Source: Chrysogorgia sp. JL179-B06
Taxonomy: Eukaryota > Cnidaria > Anthozoa > Scleralcyonacea > Chrysogorgiidae
Reading direction: 5' to 3'
Length of the DNA: 64,000 nt
NCBI GenBank assembly: GCA_035772405.1
Contig: JAYKKM010000121.1
Span: forward strand, 434,001-498,000
A model generated the notes under the pieces. The model ran no database searches. It was given only the letters and a program-made list of their open reading frames with translations, and was not told the origin of the DNA. Below, piece after piece: positions 8,139-17,688 of this stretch. Each line of letters starts with the position of its first letter. Within the stretch, counting starts at the first letter, position 1. The position numbers were made by a program, and so were the translations under genes.

Positions 8139-8197
8139 ATAAACACTGTCCCTACAGTGATTCATCATTTACCCTTCACTCGGTAACAGATTCAGAG

Positions 8198-9091
8198 ATG
8201 GTGGAACTTTTTGCACGACAACAATATGATCATTTTTATAAAATGCAATCGTATACAGATTTGTCTGCAAAAATAATTGCACAAAAAAAAATCAACGGTA
8301 ATGCTATTCTCGCCAAAGTATATCCGACAAATAAAAGATGTGACAAGTACACATACAATAGCGCTGTTGAAGTGAAAAATGATCATATTCCCTCATTGTT
8401 GAATGTTCTTAATAAGATTAGCATTCAAGAGAAATTGGTGCAGATATTTTTTGAAGTGGTAAGATTTGAAAATTGGAAAAAGCAAACATGCCGTTTGGTT
8501 GTTCGTACAGATGCGTGGGGTGGTTTGGAAATTTGATATCAACATCAAGATAACGAATTAGCCGATGCAATGGAATTTGACGATGATCCAACACCGACAA
8601 CCAGCAACAACAACAACAACGCAACGCCAAGTGAAATCGTATGGTCTGATGATTGGGGTAGTTTTCATATAAAAAAGAAAGATTCCTTGGATGAATATAT
8701 TATTGCCCTAAGAAAGTATAATCATGCAACAGGTCATAAATCCCAACCTACACCAGTCAAAAAACGAGTATTGAAGAAAAAGAAACCCACACTCAATTTT
8801 GATGACGACGTCGACGATGACGACGACAACGAAAAGATTAAGAAAATAAAAGTAGAAAGTGATGATGATGAGGTTTGTCACCGTTTAAGTCCATCAGTAA
8901 TTTCAGAAATTTTTTATTATCGTTTTAGATGTTGTAAAAATATACAAGATACATTATGTTTGTATGGTAATACTATAAATAAAGAGTTAGCCTGTAAAAA
9001 TATAGAAGTTGATTTTATGGGGATATTACGCGACAAAGAACTCGTTGATGAACTTGAAGAATATTATATTAATTTTATTTCTTTATTATAG
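8198..9091 (+). pseudogene. Acidic/basic nuclear-type protein, left copy with one in-frame stop
   Basis: The two open parts, 8198-8536 and 8570-9091, are in one frame, separated by a single TGA at 8534 where the right copy has TGT (Cys). The N-terminal 115 residues form a structured part. Then comes a low-complexity linker (Asn run), a basic patch 'KKRVLKKKKP' that could be a nuclear signal, and an acidic run 'DDDVDDDDDNEKIKK'. The C-terminal 75 residues look folded and helical. It sits directly upstream of integrase (ATG 3 bases after the stop). Function unknown. Confidence 0.55.
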
Positions 9092-9093
9092 AA

Positions 9094-10007
9094 ATGAGTA
9101 AAAAGAAAAAAACTAAATTTTCTGCTGACTTTATTGAAAAAGCTTCAAGATTATTAAAAGGAGAGACATTAACTGATGAGGATTATTCTAATTATAGATT
9201 ACATAGTAGTAGTAAAAAAATATATAGACGTTTGAAATATGCTGTTAATAAAAATAATGAACAATGGGAAATTGATTTAGCTGAAAATAAAGATTTAGCC
9301 CGATATAATAATCAATATCATTATTGGTTGGTGTGTATTGATATTTTTTCAAGATTTTGTTGGGTAAAATTAATAAAAAAGAAAACGTCTAATAATGTTA
9401 AAAATAAATTTGAAAGTATTCTTATTGAAGAAGGAATAGCCCCTCTTAAAATTCAAAGTGATGAAGGAACAGAATTTCAAGATATACGTACGAAATTAAG
9501 TAAAAAGTATAATTTTGAAGTATTTCATACGTATAATAGAGAAATAAAAGCATCCATGTGGAACGTGTAATTGGAACTTTAAAAACAATGGTTCGTCGTG
9601 TTTTAACAATGACTGGAGAATTTGACTATATTCAGTATTTACCCCTTATTGTTAAGCGTTATAATAATTCCCCACATAAAGCATTAGCTGGTGCAACACC
9701 TTTTGAAATTTATCGCGAAGAAAAAAAAGGAAAAATACGTAAAGTAAAAAATAAAATAGTACGTGATCATTTAAATTATCCTATTCCCACTCAAGATCTG
9801 ATACGTGAAGGTACTCGTGTACGTATTGCGAGAGTAAAAAATAATATTTTTGAAAAAAGCAGTCTTCGACGATGGACAAATGAGATATTTTTTATTAAAA
9901 AAGTATTTATCACCGATCCCGTTACATATCAATTAGAAGACGAACAACGTGAAGAAATTAAAGGAATTTTTTATCGTGCTGAATTACAAGTTTTTAAAAA
10001 AAAATGA
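9094..10007 (+). pseudogene. Polinton integrase (rve/DDE), left copy with a one-base deletion
   Basis: Retroviral-type integrase that would insert the element DNA. Catalytic acids sit in 'WEIDLAENKD' (first Asp), 'IQSDEGTEF' (second Asp) and 'VERVIGTLK' (Glu). One C is missing at about 9556 compared with the right copy, so the third acid falls in another frame. The N terminus is correct here ('MSKKKKTKFSADF'). The C-terminal part has an SH3-like basic region; no chromodomain is seen. Stop overlaps the next gene's ATG. Confidence 0.85.
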
Positions 10008-10962
10008 ATTTACACATTGCTAGTAATTCAATATCAAGAGGACTTCAAAAGAATTTGATTAATGATTTTGAAATGAAAATTGCACAACCCATTGATGCTT
10101 TGAACAATGAATGTTTTTTAGAAGTTTTACAAGTTTGTTATCCTCAAACAACTAAAAATATTGTTGGTGATGAATGTTTTTTTTCATTTATCATAACCTA
10201 TAAGAATTTTATACCTGAAGAAAATAATAATTCGGTATACGCAAACAGTGAGTTCGTTTTTACATCGGATAAATTTATTATACCCGACGGAATTTATGAT
10301 TTGTCTTCATTAATTATATTTTTAAATAATATCTTAGAAGGATTTGAAATTTTTTTTACCATCGAATCAAATGGGAAAGTAATTATTAATGTTAATGTTG
10401 AGATTGAGTATTGGGTATATGAAAATGCGAGTAATGCAGCCGATGGGTTACAGGTAAATGAATTTCGATTATCTAACAAGACTACGGTAGAAAAAAAGGT
10501 ATTCAATATGCTTCTTTTAATCAAAAGATTAATATATTATTTTCAAAGAAAATAGCTTTTATGCTAGGTTTAAAAAATGAAAAAGGTCTTGAAATGGTAC
10601 CTCTCTTGTTTGAAATAAAAAAAGATAACCCTACACCTCGAACCCTTTTTTCTAAACATTTTGATTACTTACCCGATGTATCCGACGGATTAAATAAAAT
10701 GTTTATATATTGTGATGAAATAGAACTGGGGTTAGTTGGTGATAGTTGTTCCGAATTGTTAACAACAGTACCCATTCAATGGAATCGACAAGGTGGTGGG
10801 GGGGATGGACAATTAGTTTATTATAGTCCCCCAAAATCATTGAGAAAATTAAAAAAAGACATTATAAGAGAAATTCATATTAAAGTTAAAGATACTACAG
10901 GAAAATTAGTTCCTTTTGATTCAGGAACGCTTAGTATTGATTGTTTAATACATTCAACATAA
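10004..10962 (+). CDS. Penton-like (minor capsid) protein, needs a -1 frame change
   Basis: The second half carries 'FIYCDEIELGLVGDSC' and 'IHIKVKDTTGKLVPFDSG', which are characteristic of the Polinton/adintovirus penton-type protein that closes capsid vertices (family knowledge). The first half has strand-rich segments such as 'YPQTTKNIVGDECFFSF'. The frame from 10004 ends at 10555; the second half is in the -1 frame. The change falls at GAA AAA AAG, a slippery-type heptamer A AAA AAG. The right copy needs the same change. It could be programmed frameshifting or a shared old mutation. Confidence 0.6.
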
Positions 10963-11162
10963 TGCTTTTGATTGTTCTTGAAGAAAAAAATGGGGAAATG
11001 ATAATTAAAAATATCAAAAATTCATTTCGAATTACGTGTGCAAACAAAATGGATTTCAGTGCAATAACACAATAAAAAAAAATAAATAATGAAACGATTT
11101 CAGTTTCTTCATCTACTATTATTTCCAATGCAACACAACGTTTTATATATACTATAAAATAA
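10962..11162 (+). pseudogene. Left copy of a 96-residue gene, shortened by deletion and a stop
   Basis: About 84 bases present on the right are missing after 'MLLIVLEEKNGEMIIK', between similar AT-rich repeats, and a TAA follows 'DFSAITQ'. The ATG overlaps the penton stop, which suggests coupled or shared expression. Confidence 0.55.
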
Positions 11163-11237
11163 TTATTTTATATTGACGAAAAAAATCCTTATACATCATT
11201 AAATGATGGAAAAAAAAAATTCCCCTATTTTTTATTT

Positions 11238-11360
11238 ATGAGTGATAAAGAGGCTAAACAATCACTACAGTTCTTTATTAACTATGAGAATAACGTGCCG
11301 TTAAAAGGTGAAGAAATTAAGATATATATAAATTTATTTGAAGAAAAAAATAATGACTGA
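11238..11360 (+). CDS. Very small protein, 40 residues
   Basis: Begins 'MSDKEAKQSLQFF'. Its stop overlaps the next start in ATGACTGA. It is preserved in the right arm at 17200-17322. Being very short, it is supported mainly by conservation of the overlap in both arms. Confidence 0.35.
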   Translation: MSDKEAKQSLQFFINYENNVPLKGEEIKIYINLFEEKNND

Positions 11361-11613
11361 AAAAATAAATGAACTATCCGTAGAAGATTATACTGAATTG
11401 TTAAACGGTAGAAATCGTGGAAAAAATTATTCCTCATCATATTTTGTTGTGAAAAGAAAAAATAAAGAAAATCCAACTAAGAAAGAAATTTTATTAAATG
11501 AGGGTGTGGGATTACCCTCAAATTTAAATTTAGATACTTATTATACAAGTGATAATAAAAAAAAGAGAAAAAAAATAGATCCAAATGTAATACGTTTTTT
11601 ACAAAATAGATAG
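11353..11613 (+). CDS. Hypothetical 86-residue basic protein
   Basis: Start chosen at 11353 ('MTEKINELSVEDY') because it overlaps the preceding stop; the frame is also open 15 bases upstream. Lys-rich C-terminal half ('SDNKKKRKKIDP'). Conserved almost unchanged in both arms. No recognised family. Its place between penton and the core-like protein suggests a virion role. Confidence 0.5.
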   Translation: MTEKINELSVEDYTELLNGRNRGKNYSSSYFVVKRKNKENPTKKEILLNEGVGLPSNLNLDTYYTSDNKKKRKKIDPNVIRFLQNR

Positions 11614-11729
11614 ACTGTGTAAAAAAAAAGTATAAATAAAAAAAAGTTATAAAAAAATCATAATGTTGTGTATATTATTATTATTTTTATTGTTGTTGTG
11701 GTTATTGTTGTTTTTTAAAAATAAAATAA

Positions 11730-11891
11730 ATGACGTGTAAAAAATATATCAAAAAAAGAAAAAACAAAAGAGGAATAAGAAAACGTAGAAGAAAAATACA
11801 AAAAGGAGGTTTTGGTGGAGCATTGGCACTGGGTATGTTTCTTCCTCAAGTGTTGGGAACACTTTCAAATATTCTTAAAATTAACGTTTAA
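11730..11891 (+). CDS. Small core-like protein of adenovirus pX/mu type, 53 residues
   Basis: The first 27 residues are Lys/Arg-rich and end 'RRRKIQKGGFGG', followed by a hydrophobic Gly/Leu segment 'ALALGMFLPQVLG'. A basic head, a double Gly and a hydrophobic tail is the layout of adenovirus pX and the matching Polinton protein, which condense DNA in the virion and are cut by the viral protease near Gly-Gly. Sits just before the capsid gene. Present in both arms. Confidence 0.6.
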   Translation: MTCKKYIKKRKNKRGIRKRRRKIQKGGFGGALALGMFLPQVLGTLSNILKINV

Positions 11892-11903
11892 AAAAAAAAT
11901 AAA

Positions 11904-12140
11904 ATGAGTAAAAAAATTGAAGATGTGGAAAAAAATGACATATTTAGCGAACCTTTACAATTTTTTACTTCGTCACCCTATAATGATACGTTTACGGAAT
12001 GTTGTGAAACTGAAATTATCGCAACGCCTGTCGATAATCAATCGACAGTATACACGTTTACAAGACATGGGAACGCCGTTGGATTAATGAAAACAAGTGA
12101 TGCTAAAATAATGGCTAGAGTATCGATTAGAAATGCTGCT
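11904..12140 (+). pseudogene. Truncated N terminus of the major capsid protein
   Basis: Matches the first 79 or so codons of 15323-16654 with one missing Leu codon ('NDIFSEP' against 'NDILFSEP') and a Cys for Arg change. At 12140 the match ends and a stop follows within three codons. This marks the inner edge of the left arm. Confidence 0.8.
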
Positions 12141-12273
12141 TCACAATAAAATATGTAAAGATAAACTTAATCATATTTTTATTGAGGATGAAATAAAAAA
12201 ATTTTCATTTACATTTAATAAACGTGTTGTTAAAAATAATTTTAATACGATTCCGTTTGGATTTTTAGATAAC
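12141..12273 (+). pseudogene. 44-codon tail of an otherwise missing gene (possible polymerase B C terminus)
   Basis: Immediately after the capsid break there is an open stretch, in a different frame from the capsid, that reads to a TGA at 12271-12273, five bases before the ATPase ATG. Its end contains 'FNKRVVKNNFNTIPFGF'. A 'KRV...T.P.G' ending is what I recall for Polinton polymerase B C termini, but this is recollection of a pattern and the piece is short. Either way it shows that a plus-strand gene once lay to the left. Confidence 0.4.
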
Positions 12274-12277
12274 TGAA

Positions 12278-12955
12278 ATGAACAATGTTTCATTACCATT
12301 TCAACACCCTTTTATGTTAACGTTATCTGGTCCTAGTCAAAGTGGGAAAACATATTGGGTATTACAATTATTGAAAAATATTAACATTATGATTACACCT
12401 GCAATTGTTAAAATTGTTTATTTATATTCAATTTATCAACCTCTGTACGCTGAAATGGAAAAAGTTCTTGCGGAAAAAAACAGATATTAGTGTTGAATTT
12501 ATTGATTGTCAAAAGGGTATTCCCCGCATTACTGATATACAAACGAATACCCGTGAAAATACGTTAATAATATTAGATGATCTCATGTTAGTTGCAACAT
12601 CATCAAAAGAAAATCTTGAAAGAATAGATAATATTGCAACTCAAGATGTCCATCATCGTAATATTAGTGTTATTTTTACATGTCAAAATTTAACATATGG
12701 TAATGTAAATTGCGAAATTTACGTGTCAATAGTCAATATTATGTTATGTTTAAAAATTTAAGCGATTATAATAATATGTATACGATATGTGATAATAAAA
12801 AAATTAATAGAAATAGATTTAATAAAGTATTAAGTGAAATTAATGAGAAACCCTATGGTTATTTGGTATTTGATAATTGTAGAAATGGGTATGAAAATTG
12901 TAGAATTAGAACCAATGTATTTCCACATGAATCAACGCTAATCTATGATTTGTAA
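12278..12955 (+). pseudogene. Genome-packaging ATPase (FtsK/HerA, A32-like), two frameshifts
   Basis: Walker A 'GPSQSGKTYW' near residues 13-22, Walker B 'NTLIILDDLM', and a later 'ISVIFTCQNL' that fits the sensor strand of the family. Polinton and NCLDV ATPases of this type pump the genome into capsids. The frame shifts near 12480, within a run of A, and returns near 12715, so the three open parts together cover one full-length gene of about 225 residues. Unique to the centre, hence no second copy. Confidence 0.8.
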
Positions 12956-13078
12956 ATAAATGTAAAAAGAAAAATAAATGTTTGTTAAAAAATAAAAAGA
13001 GTTGTTGAAAATCGTTTTTTTAAAAAGTATATATAGTATGGGGTGTGTATATTGTGTATGAACTTTTTTTAAAAAAAC

Positions 13079-13285
13079 ATGGCAAGAAGAAGATATAGAA
13101 GAAGCAGGAGAATTATCCTTAGAAAAAAGAAACAAAAAGGGGGTAGTGCTCTAGATATTTTTGGACCTTTGGGATCGTTAGTTGGAAATCAATTGGGAAT
13201 TGGTATTCGAAAAAGACAAAGAAAAAGAAAACAAAAAGGGGGTGCTCGAGGTTCTATTTTGGCCAATTTGTTGGGGTTAAAATAA
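13079..13285 (+). CDS. Basic core-like protein with two KGG repeats, 68 residues
   Basis: Two similar modules: 'RKKKQKGGSALDIFG' and 'KRKQKGGARGSILANLLG', each a basic run, Gly-Gly, then a hydrophobic end. The 'DIFG' and pX-like layout match DNA-binding core proteins of Polintons and adintoviruses. Single copy in the centre, apparently intact, following the ATPase on the same strand. Confidence 0.6.
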   Translation: MARRRYRRSRRIILRKKKQKGGSALDIFGPLGSLVGNQLGIGIRKRQRKRKQKGGARGSILANLLGLK

Positions 13286-13331
13286 AAATCCATTAAAAAA
13301 TCACTGTAAAAAGTTAATTTTTTTTGTTTAA

Positions 13332-13945
13332 TTAAAAATTGGCATTATTAAAACTACAACATGACTGATTGTTATTACGCTTACAATTTTTTTTACATTT
13401 TTTATTATATATTCCTACGAGTACACTACCTAAAATTGTTTCTATTTTTTTTTTTAATTTAATATCGTTTTTTAGTTTAATACGTTCATTTTTAAATATT
13501 TTTTGTTTATTATTATTTTCGAATTCATTACGACATTGATTGTATAAATATAATAAACTCCAATTTCCACACACGCCAGTATTTTTGGATTGTAATTGTT
13601 TACTTTGAATATATTGAAATATGTTAGTCCTTTTTTTACACTATAATCATACCAATATTCACGTTTATAAAACGAGACATCTTTTGCAAAACTATCAAAA
13701 AAATTCATATGTTTTTCTTTATCCACCCATATAGCAATCCAATGTTGACCGTTTTGATCTGCTTCATCCGTATTCCAAATCCAACACGAGGGATAATAAA
13801 TTTTTTTAGGACAAATATTTGCAGGAAATGTACCCAAATAATATTTATTTAAAAACTTATTTATTTTTGAAATTTTATTAATCTCGTTCGTAAATAAAAA
13901 TTGGGTTAAAAAACAATGTAAATTCATTGATTTTTGCGTCGCCAT
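13332..13945 (-). pseudogene. Adenain-like cysteine protease, frameshifted before the active Cys
   Basis: The first open part carries 'GQHWIAIWVD' (catalytic His) and 'MNFFDSFA' (acidic partner). The second frame carries 'KNTGVCGNWSLLY', with the active Cys and the Gln a few residues earlier. This His-Asp-Gln-Cys order is that of adenovirus protease and Polinton PRO, which mature virion proteins. The shift lies near 13620. Start may be 'MATQKS' (13945) or 'MNLHCF'. The gene overlaps the preceding one by about 22 bases. Confidence 0.8.
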
Positions 13946-14606
13946 TTTCTTCGTGTTGTATAGGGTGGTTTTGAGGGTATAGGAATGTGGGTGGTGAGCG
14001 ATGTAGAGGGTTCTTCGTGACTCGCAAGACCCGAAGTGGTTTTTCCCAAATTTATATAACGTTGTCGTAATTTTATATTTCGTATATAATAGGCAGGCAT
14101 ATGTAATTTTTTCAATTCTTTTAAAGCAGCCGTCTGCTTTTGTTGTGTAAGATTGAACATGTTTTGTTTGCTGACATTATGCTTTAAATCGTATAATAAA
14201 TCATGATGGTTTATTGCAACACCGTTTATTTTTATTATATCTGTACCCCCAATTTTAATTTTTTTCCTTTCAAGAAATTCTTTTATTTGTTGACCACTTG
14301 CCACAGTCGGTGTTTTCCTTACCTCGGGTGATTCATCATTGGTCACCTCATTTTCAAGTTCATTACTTTTCTTTTCATATTTTGTTGTCTTTTTAAAAAA
14401 CTAACCATACTCTCTGCGACACGTTGATCATTATTAACTTTTTTCATTTCTTCTTTCATTTTATTTTTACTTTCAATAAGATCGAAATTATTTTTGTTGT
14501 TAATTCCCTGCAATAATTTTTCGTTTTCATGATCAGTTTTGATTAAATCTAAAATTTCATTTAATTTACTCGGATTAATTAATTGCATTTTATTCACTTC
14601 GGTCAT
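13924..14606 (-). pseudogene. Coiled, polar protein upstream of the protease, one frameshift
   Basis: Two open parts (14343-14606 and 13924-14346) look like one gene: the first begins 'MTEVNKMQLINP' and is helix-forming, the second has no ATG of its own near its start and can be traced upstream in its frame past an A/T run near 14395. The end is basic ('TTRRKWRRKNQ'). It may be a scaffold or minor capsid protein by position between MCP and protease. No family recognised. Confidence 0.45.
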
Positions 14607-15150
14607 TTTTTTTTATTTGTTGGTTAAGTAATTTGTATGCTTTTTGATATATGTTGATTATACGAAAATCCTCAGATAATATTTTTAAATCTTTTTCTTT
14701 TATTTTGTTCTTTGAAAACTTATTCAAAATATATTTATTATCACTGGAAAGTTGGATAGAAATTTTTTTATTTAAAATATTTTTAGCAATGTATTGTAAT
14801 TTATTAATTAATTGAGAATCTAACAACGTATTTTTTTTATCAATATCTGCTTTAAGATATTTTTTTAACGATGGTAAAAAATCCTTTTTTTTTTTTTCAA
14901 AAGCTTTTTTCTTTATTTTATTTAATTGAACTAATGTTTCTAAAAATTTTAAATCATCTTCGCAACTTGATGAAGAAGAAGTAACGGAACTTTCACTATC
15001 CATTTCATCACTAACATCATCGCTAACAACATCGCTATCATTTTCACTATCAACTTCATCCTCCTCATCATTATCATCTCTTGAATTATCATTTTTTTCG
15101 TCTTTTTTTACCTCTTCTTTTTTTAATTCATCATTTTTTTCTTCATTCAT
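14590..15150 (-). CDS. Acidic N-terminal, Lys-rich C-terminal protein, 186 residues
   Basis: Residues 1-65 are Glu/Asp/Ser-rich with runs such as 'SVTSSSSSCEDD'; the rest is Lys/Ile/Leu-rich and predicted helical. The end overlaps the next gene's start by about 17 bases. No recognised domain. The acidic head could be a nuclear or scaffold feature. Confidence 0.5.
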   Translation of the reverse strand: MNEEKNDELKKEEVKKDEKNDNSRDDNDEEDEVDSENDSDVVSDDVSDEMDSESSVTSSSSSCEDDLKFLETLVQLNKIKKKAFEKKKKDFLPSLKKYLKADIDKKNTLLDSQLINKLQYIAKNILNKKISIQLSSDNKYILNKFSKNKIKEKDLKILSEDFRIINIYQKAYKLLNQQIKKNDRSE

Positions 15151-15322
15151 TTTTTTTATGCGTAAACTGAAAACGGTGGAAATACAAGAATATGTTCACG
15201 ATTTAGGGGTATTTTGTTAATAACTGTTTTTTTATTTTTGGTTTATTTATTCTATTCTTTGTTGTAATGGGTTTTGTGTTCTTCATTTTTTTTGTACATC
15301 CCCTTGTCACAAATGTTGATAA
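15151..15322. other. Short AT-rich gap between the capsid and acidic genes
   Basis: Only a 27-codon minus-strand frame beginning 'MKNTKPITTKNR' is seen. I do not claim it as a gene. Confidence 0.3.
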
Positions 15323-16654
15323 TTAAATGCTGTGTAATAATCTTGCAGGGGTATTTAATCCTACTCTAATTTCATTTCGAAATTCACCAACAAATATTAA
15401 CGCACCTACAACTGTATTTTGAGAAAAATGAAAATCCACATTAACATTTCCCGAGGGTCTTATGGGTAATACTGCAAGATGAGAGTCTCTATTATCTGTT
15501 AAATCAAATGCTAATATAGAATACCCGTTTATAAAGTCATTATAAGTCATAGGCATTTCTGAATAGTTGCGATTTAATACCGAACGTAATTTTGAGTAAG
15601 CTTCAGCATGATTTTCAATTCTCCCGACAACAGCGTTATTTACTGAAACTTCAACATTATCATAATTAGGCCAGTTAAACTCAAAAATATTATGAGTATA
15701 TGATCCGTTCCAATTTGCTAATGGGGAAAATACAATATATAAACGTGTAGGAACGCTACCATTACACACATCGATTACTTGATGTGAATTTCGTCCTGCA
15801 GCTAATGATTCAGTAATACAACGATAATTGGTTGTATAATATAATGTTTCTTTATTATGGGTCACCATCCCTATATTAAGCGCATTTGATAATTGTTTTT
15901 TGGGTTTAAATACAGGAATTTTTATTTTAAAATCGTCTAGGGTAATTATAGTATCAGCAACGGGCATATTCGCATGATTGGCACCCATCATTACAATTGT
16001 ATTTAGTGCACGCGTTAAACGTAATTCAACTTTATACGCTGTGGGAATATATATTTCAGAACCACCTTCGCTAAATAATGAACAATCAATCTCATCTATC
16101 AAATTCTGCGATTGATTTTGAAATGCAAGTACTTTTTGTCTCCCTCCTGCATTCACGACATTAGCATTATTAGTGAAACCCACGATATCGCTCATATGTT
16201 CGGCTGTATCTAAATATGCTAAATTAAGCTCTTTAGAATCTTTATATCCCGACGGTATTTGACGCGTTATAAATTCTATCCATGATGCAAAATGTGCAAA
16301 ATTATCTGATGGTGTAATTAAATTTTCATTTATTTTTATTTCTTTTGTTTTCCACATTGTACGAAGGGGTAATGAAATCATCGAAAACCCCGATGCTGCA
16401 GGTGCTATAACTCCAGCAGCATTTCTAATCGATACTCTAGCCATTATTTTAGCATCACTTGTTTTCATTAATCCAACGGCGTTCCCATGTCTTGTAAACG
16501 TGTATACTGTCGATTGATTATCGACAGGCGTTGCAATAATTTCAGTTTCACGACATTCCGTAAACGTATCATTATAGGGTGATGAAGTAAAAAATTGTAA
16601 AGGTTCGCTAAATAATATGTCATTTTTTTCCACATCTTCAATTTTTTTACTCAT
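15323..16654 (-). CDS. Double-jelly-roll major capsid protein, 443 residues, intact
   Basis: The largest open gene of the element. The layout is that of Polinton/adintovirus capsid proteins: an N-terminal 'LFSEPLQFFTSSP', a first strand-rich domain with 'AKIMARVSIRN', a middle 'IYIPTAYKVELRLTRAL', and a closing segment 'GNVNVDFHFSQNTVVG' then 'VGEFRNEIRVGLN', which fits the final strands of the second jelly roll. It forms the hexagonal capsomers. Somewhat shorter than many relatives. It crosses the inner edge of the right arm, so it marks that arm as native. Confidence 0.75.
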   Translation of the reverse strand: MSKKIEDVEKNDILFSEPLQFFTSSPYNDTFTECRETEIIATPVDNQSTVYTFTRHGNAVGLMKTSDAKIMARVSIRNAAGVIAPAASGFSMISLPLRTMWKTKEIKINENLITPSDNFAHFASWIEFITRQIPSGYKDSKELNLAYLDTAEHMSDIVGFTNNANVVNAGGRQKVLAFQNQSQNLIDEIDCSLFSEGGSEIYIPTAYKVELRLTRALNTIVMMGANHANMPVADTIITLDDFKIKIPVFKPKKQLSNALNIGMVTHNKETLYYTTNYRCITESLAAGRNSHQVIDVCNGSVPTRLYIVFSPLANWNGSYTHNIFEFNWPNYDNVEVSVNNAVVGRIENHAEAYSKLRSVLNRNYSEMPMTYNDFINGYSILAFDLTDNRDSHLAVLPIRPSGNVNVDFHFSQNTVVGALIFVGEFRNEIRVGLNTPARLLHSI

Positions 16655-16666
16655 TTTATTTTTTTT

Positions 16667-16828
16667 TTAAACGTTAATTTTAAGAATATTTGAAAGTGTT
16701 CCCAACACTTGAGGAAGAAACAAACCCAGTGCCAATGCTCCACCAAAACCTCCTTTTTGTATTTTTCTTCTACGTTTTCTTATTCCTCTTTTGTTTTTTC
16801 TTTTTTTGATATATTTTTTACGCGTCAT
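16667..16828 (-). CDS. Right-arm copy of the pX/mu-like core protein
   Basis: Same 53-residue length; 'MTRKKY' replaces 'MTCKKY' at the start. Its stop is 12 bases before the capsid ATG at 16654. Confidence 0.6.
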   Translation of the reverse strand: MTRKKYIKKRKNKRGIRKRRRKIQKGGFGGALALGLFLPQVLGTLSNILKINV

Positions 16829-16946
16829 TTATTTTATTTTTAAAAAACAACAATAACCACAACAACAATAAAAATAATAATAATATACACAACATTATGA
16901 TTTTTTTATATAACTTTTTTTTTATTTATACTTTTTTTTACACAGT

Positions 16947-17207
16947 CTATCTATTTTGTAAAAAACGTATTACTTTTGGATCTATTTTTTTTCTCTTTTT
17001 TTTATTATCACTTGTATAATAAGTATCTAAATTTAAATTTGAGGGTAATCCCACACCCTCATTTAATAAAATTTCTTTCTTAGTTGGATTTTCTTTATTT
17101 TTTCTTTTCACAACAAAATATGATGAGGAATAATTTTTTCCACGATTTCTACCGTTTAACAATTCAGTATAATCTTCTACGGATAGTTCATTTATTTTTT
17201 CAGTCAT
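16947..17207 (-). CDS. Right-arm copy of the 86-residue basic protein
   Basis: Differs from the left copy by about one residue near the end ('DPKVIRF' in place of 'DPNVIRF'). Confidence 0.5.
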   Translation of the reverse strand: MTEKINELSVEDYTELLNGRNRGKNYSSSYFVVKRKNKENPTKKEILLNEGVGLPSNLNLDTYYTSDNKKKRKKIDPKVIRFLQNR

Positions 17208-17322
17208 TATTTTTTTCTTCAAATAAATTTATATATATCTTAATTTCTTCACCTTTTAACGGCACGTTATTCTCATAGTTAATAAAGAACTGTAGTGATT
17301 GTTTAGCCTCTTTATCACTCAT
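17200..17322 (-). CDS. Right-arm copy of the 40-residue protein
   Basis: Same length and the same ATGACTGA overlap with the next gene as in the left arm. Confidence 0.35.
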   Translation of the reverse strand: MSDKEAKQSLQFFINYENNVPLKGEEIKIYINLFEEKNND

Positions 17323-17397
17323 AAATAAAAAATAGGGGAATTTTTTTTTTTCATCATTTAATGATGTATAAGGATTTTTTTCGTCAATATAAAATAA

Positions 17398-17688
17398 TTA
17401 TTTTATAGTATATATAAAACGTTGTGTTGCATTGGAAATAATAGTAGATGAAGAAACTGAAATCGTTCCATTATTTATTTTTTTTGATTGTGTTATTGCA
17501 CTGAAATCCATTTTGTTTGCACACGTAATTCGAAATGAATTTTTGATATTTTTATATTCAATCGAATTTAAATTCCATAAAAAATTTTTCCCACTATTTA
17601 CTAACACGTAAAGAGAAAAAGGATAAAATATTTTATATTCTTTAATTATCATTTCCCCATTTTTTTCTTCAAGAACAATCAAAAGCAT
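17398..17688 (-). CDS. Hypothetical 96-residue protein after penton
   Basis: Open from the ATG that overlaps the penton stop. A strand-rich small protein ('NSFRITCANKMDFSAIT', 'ISVSSSTII') with no recognised domain. Position between penton and capsid suggests a virion or assembly role, by inference only. Confidence 0.45.
   Translation of the reverse strand: MLLIVLEEKNGEMIIKEYKIFYPFSLYVLVNSGKNFLWNLNSIEYKNIKNSFRITCANKMDFSAITQSKKINNGTISVSSSTIISNATQRFIYTIK

Larger units (their letters stand above)
437..12140 (+). repeat. Left inverted arm of the palindromic element
   Basis: The arm matches the reverse complement of 16415-28248 with scattered substitutions and small indels, some of which break genes in one arm only. 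It ends at 12140 inside the capsid reading frame, after about 79 codons; the next bases no longer match the right arm. About 84 bases are missing near 11005 compared with the right arm. Because the capsid gene is whole on the right and cut here, this arm looks like the copy and the right arm like the original. A search by alignment would give the exact identity; by eye it is a few percent divergent. Confidence 0.85.

Noticed and set aside
12278..12955. Programmed frameshifting in the packaging ATPase
   Set aside because: Two opposite shifts would be needed and no slippery heptamer is evident at the second; mutation is simpler.
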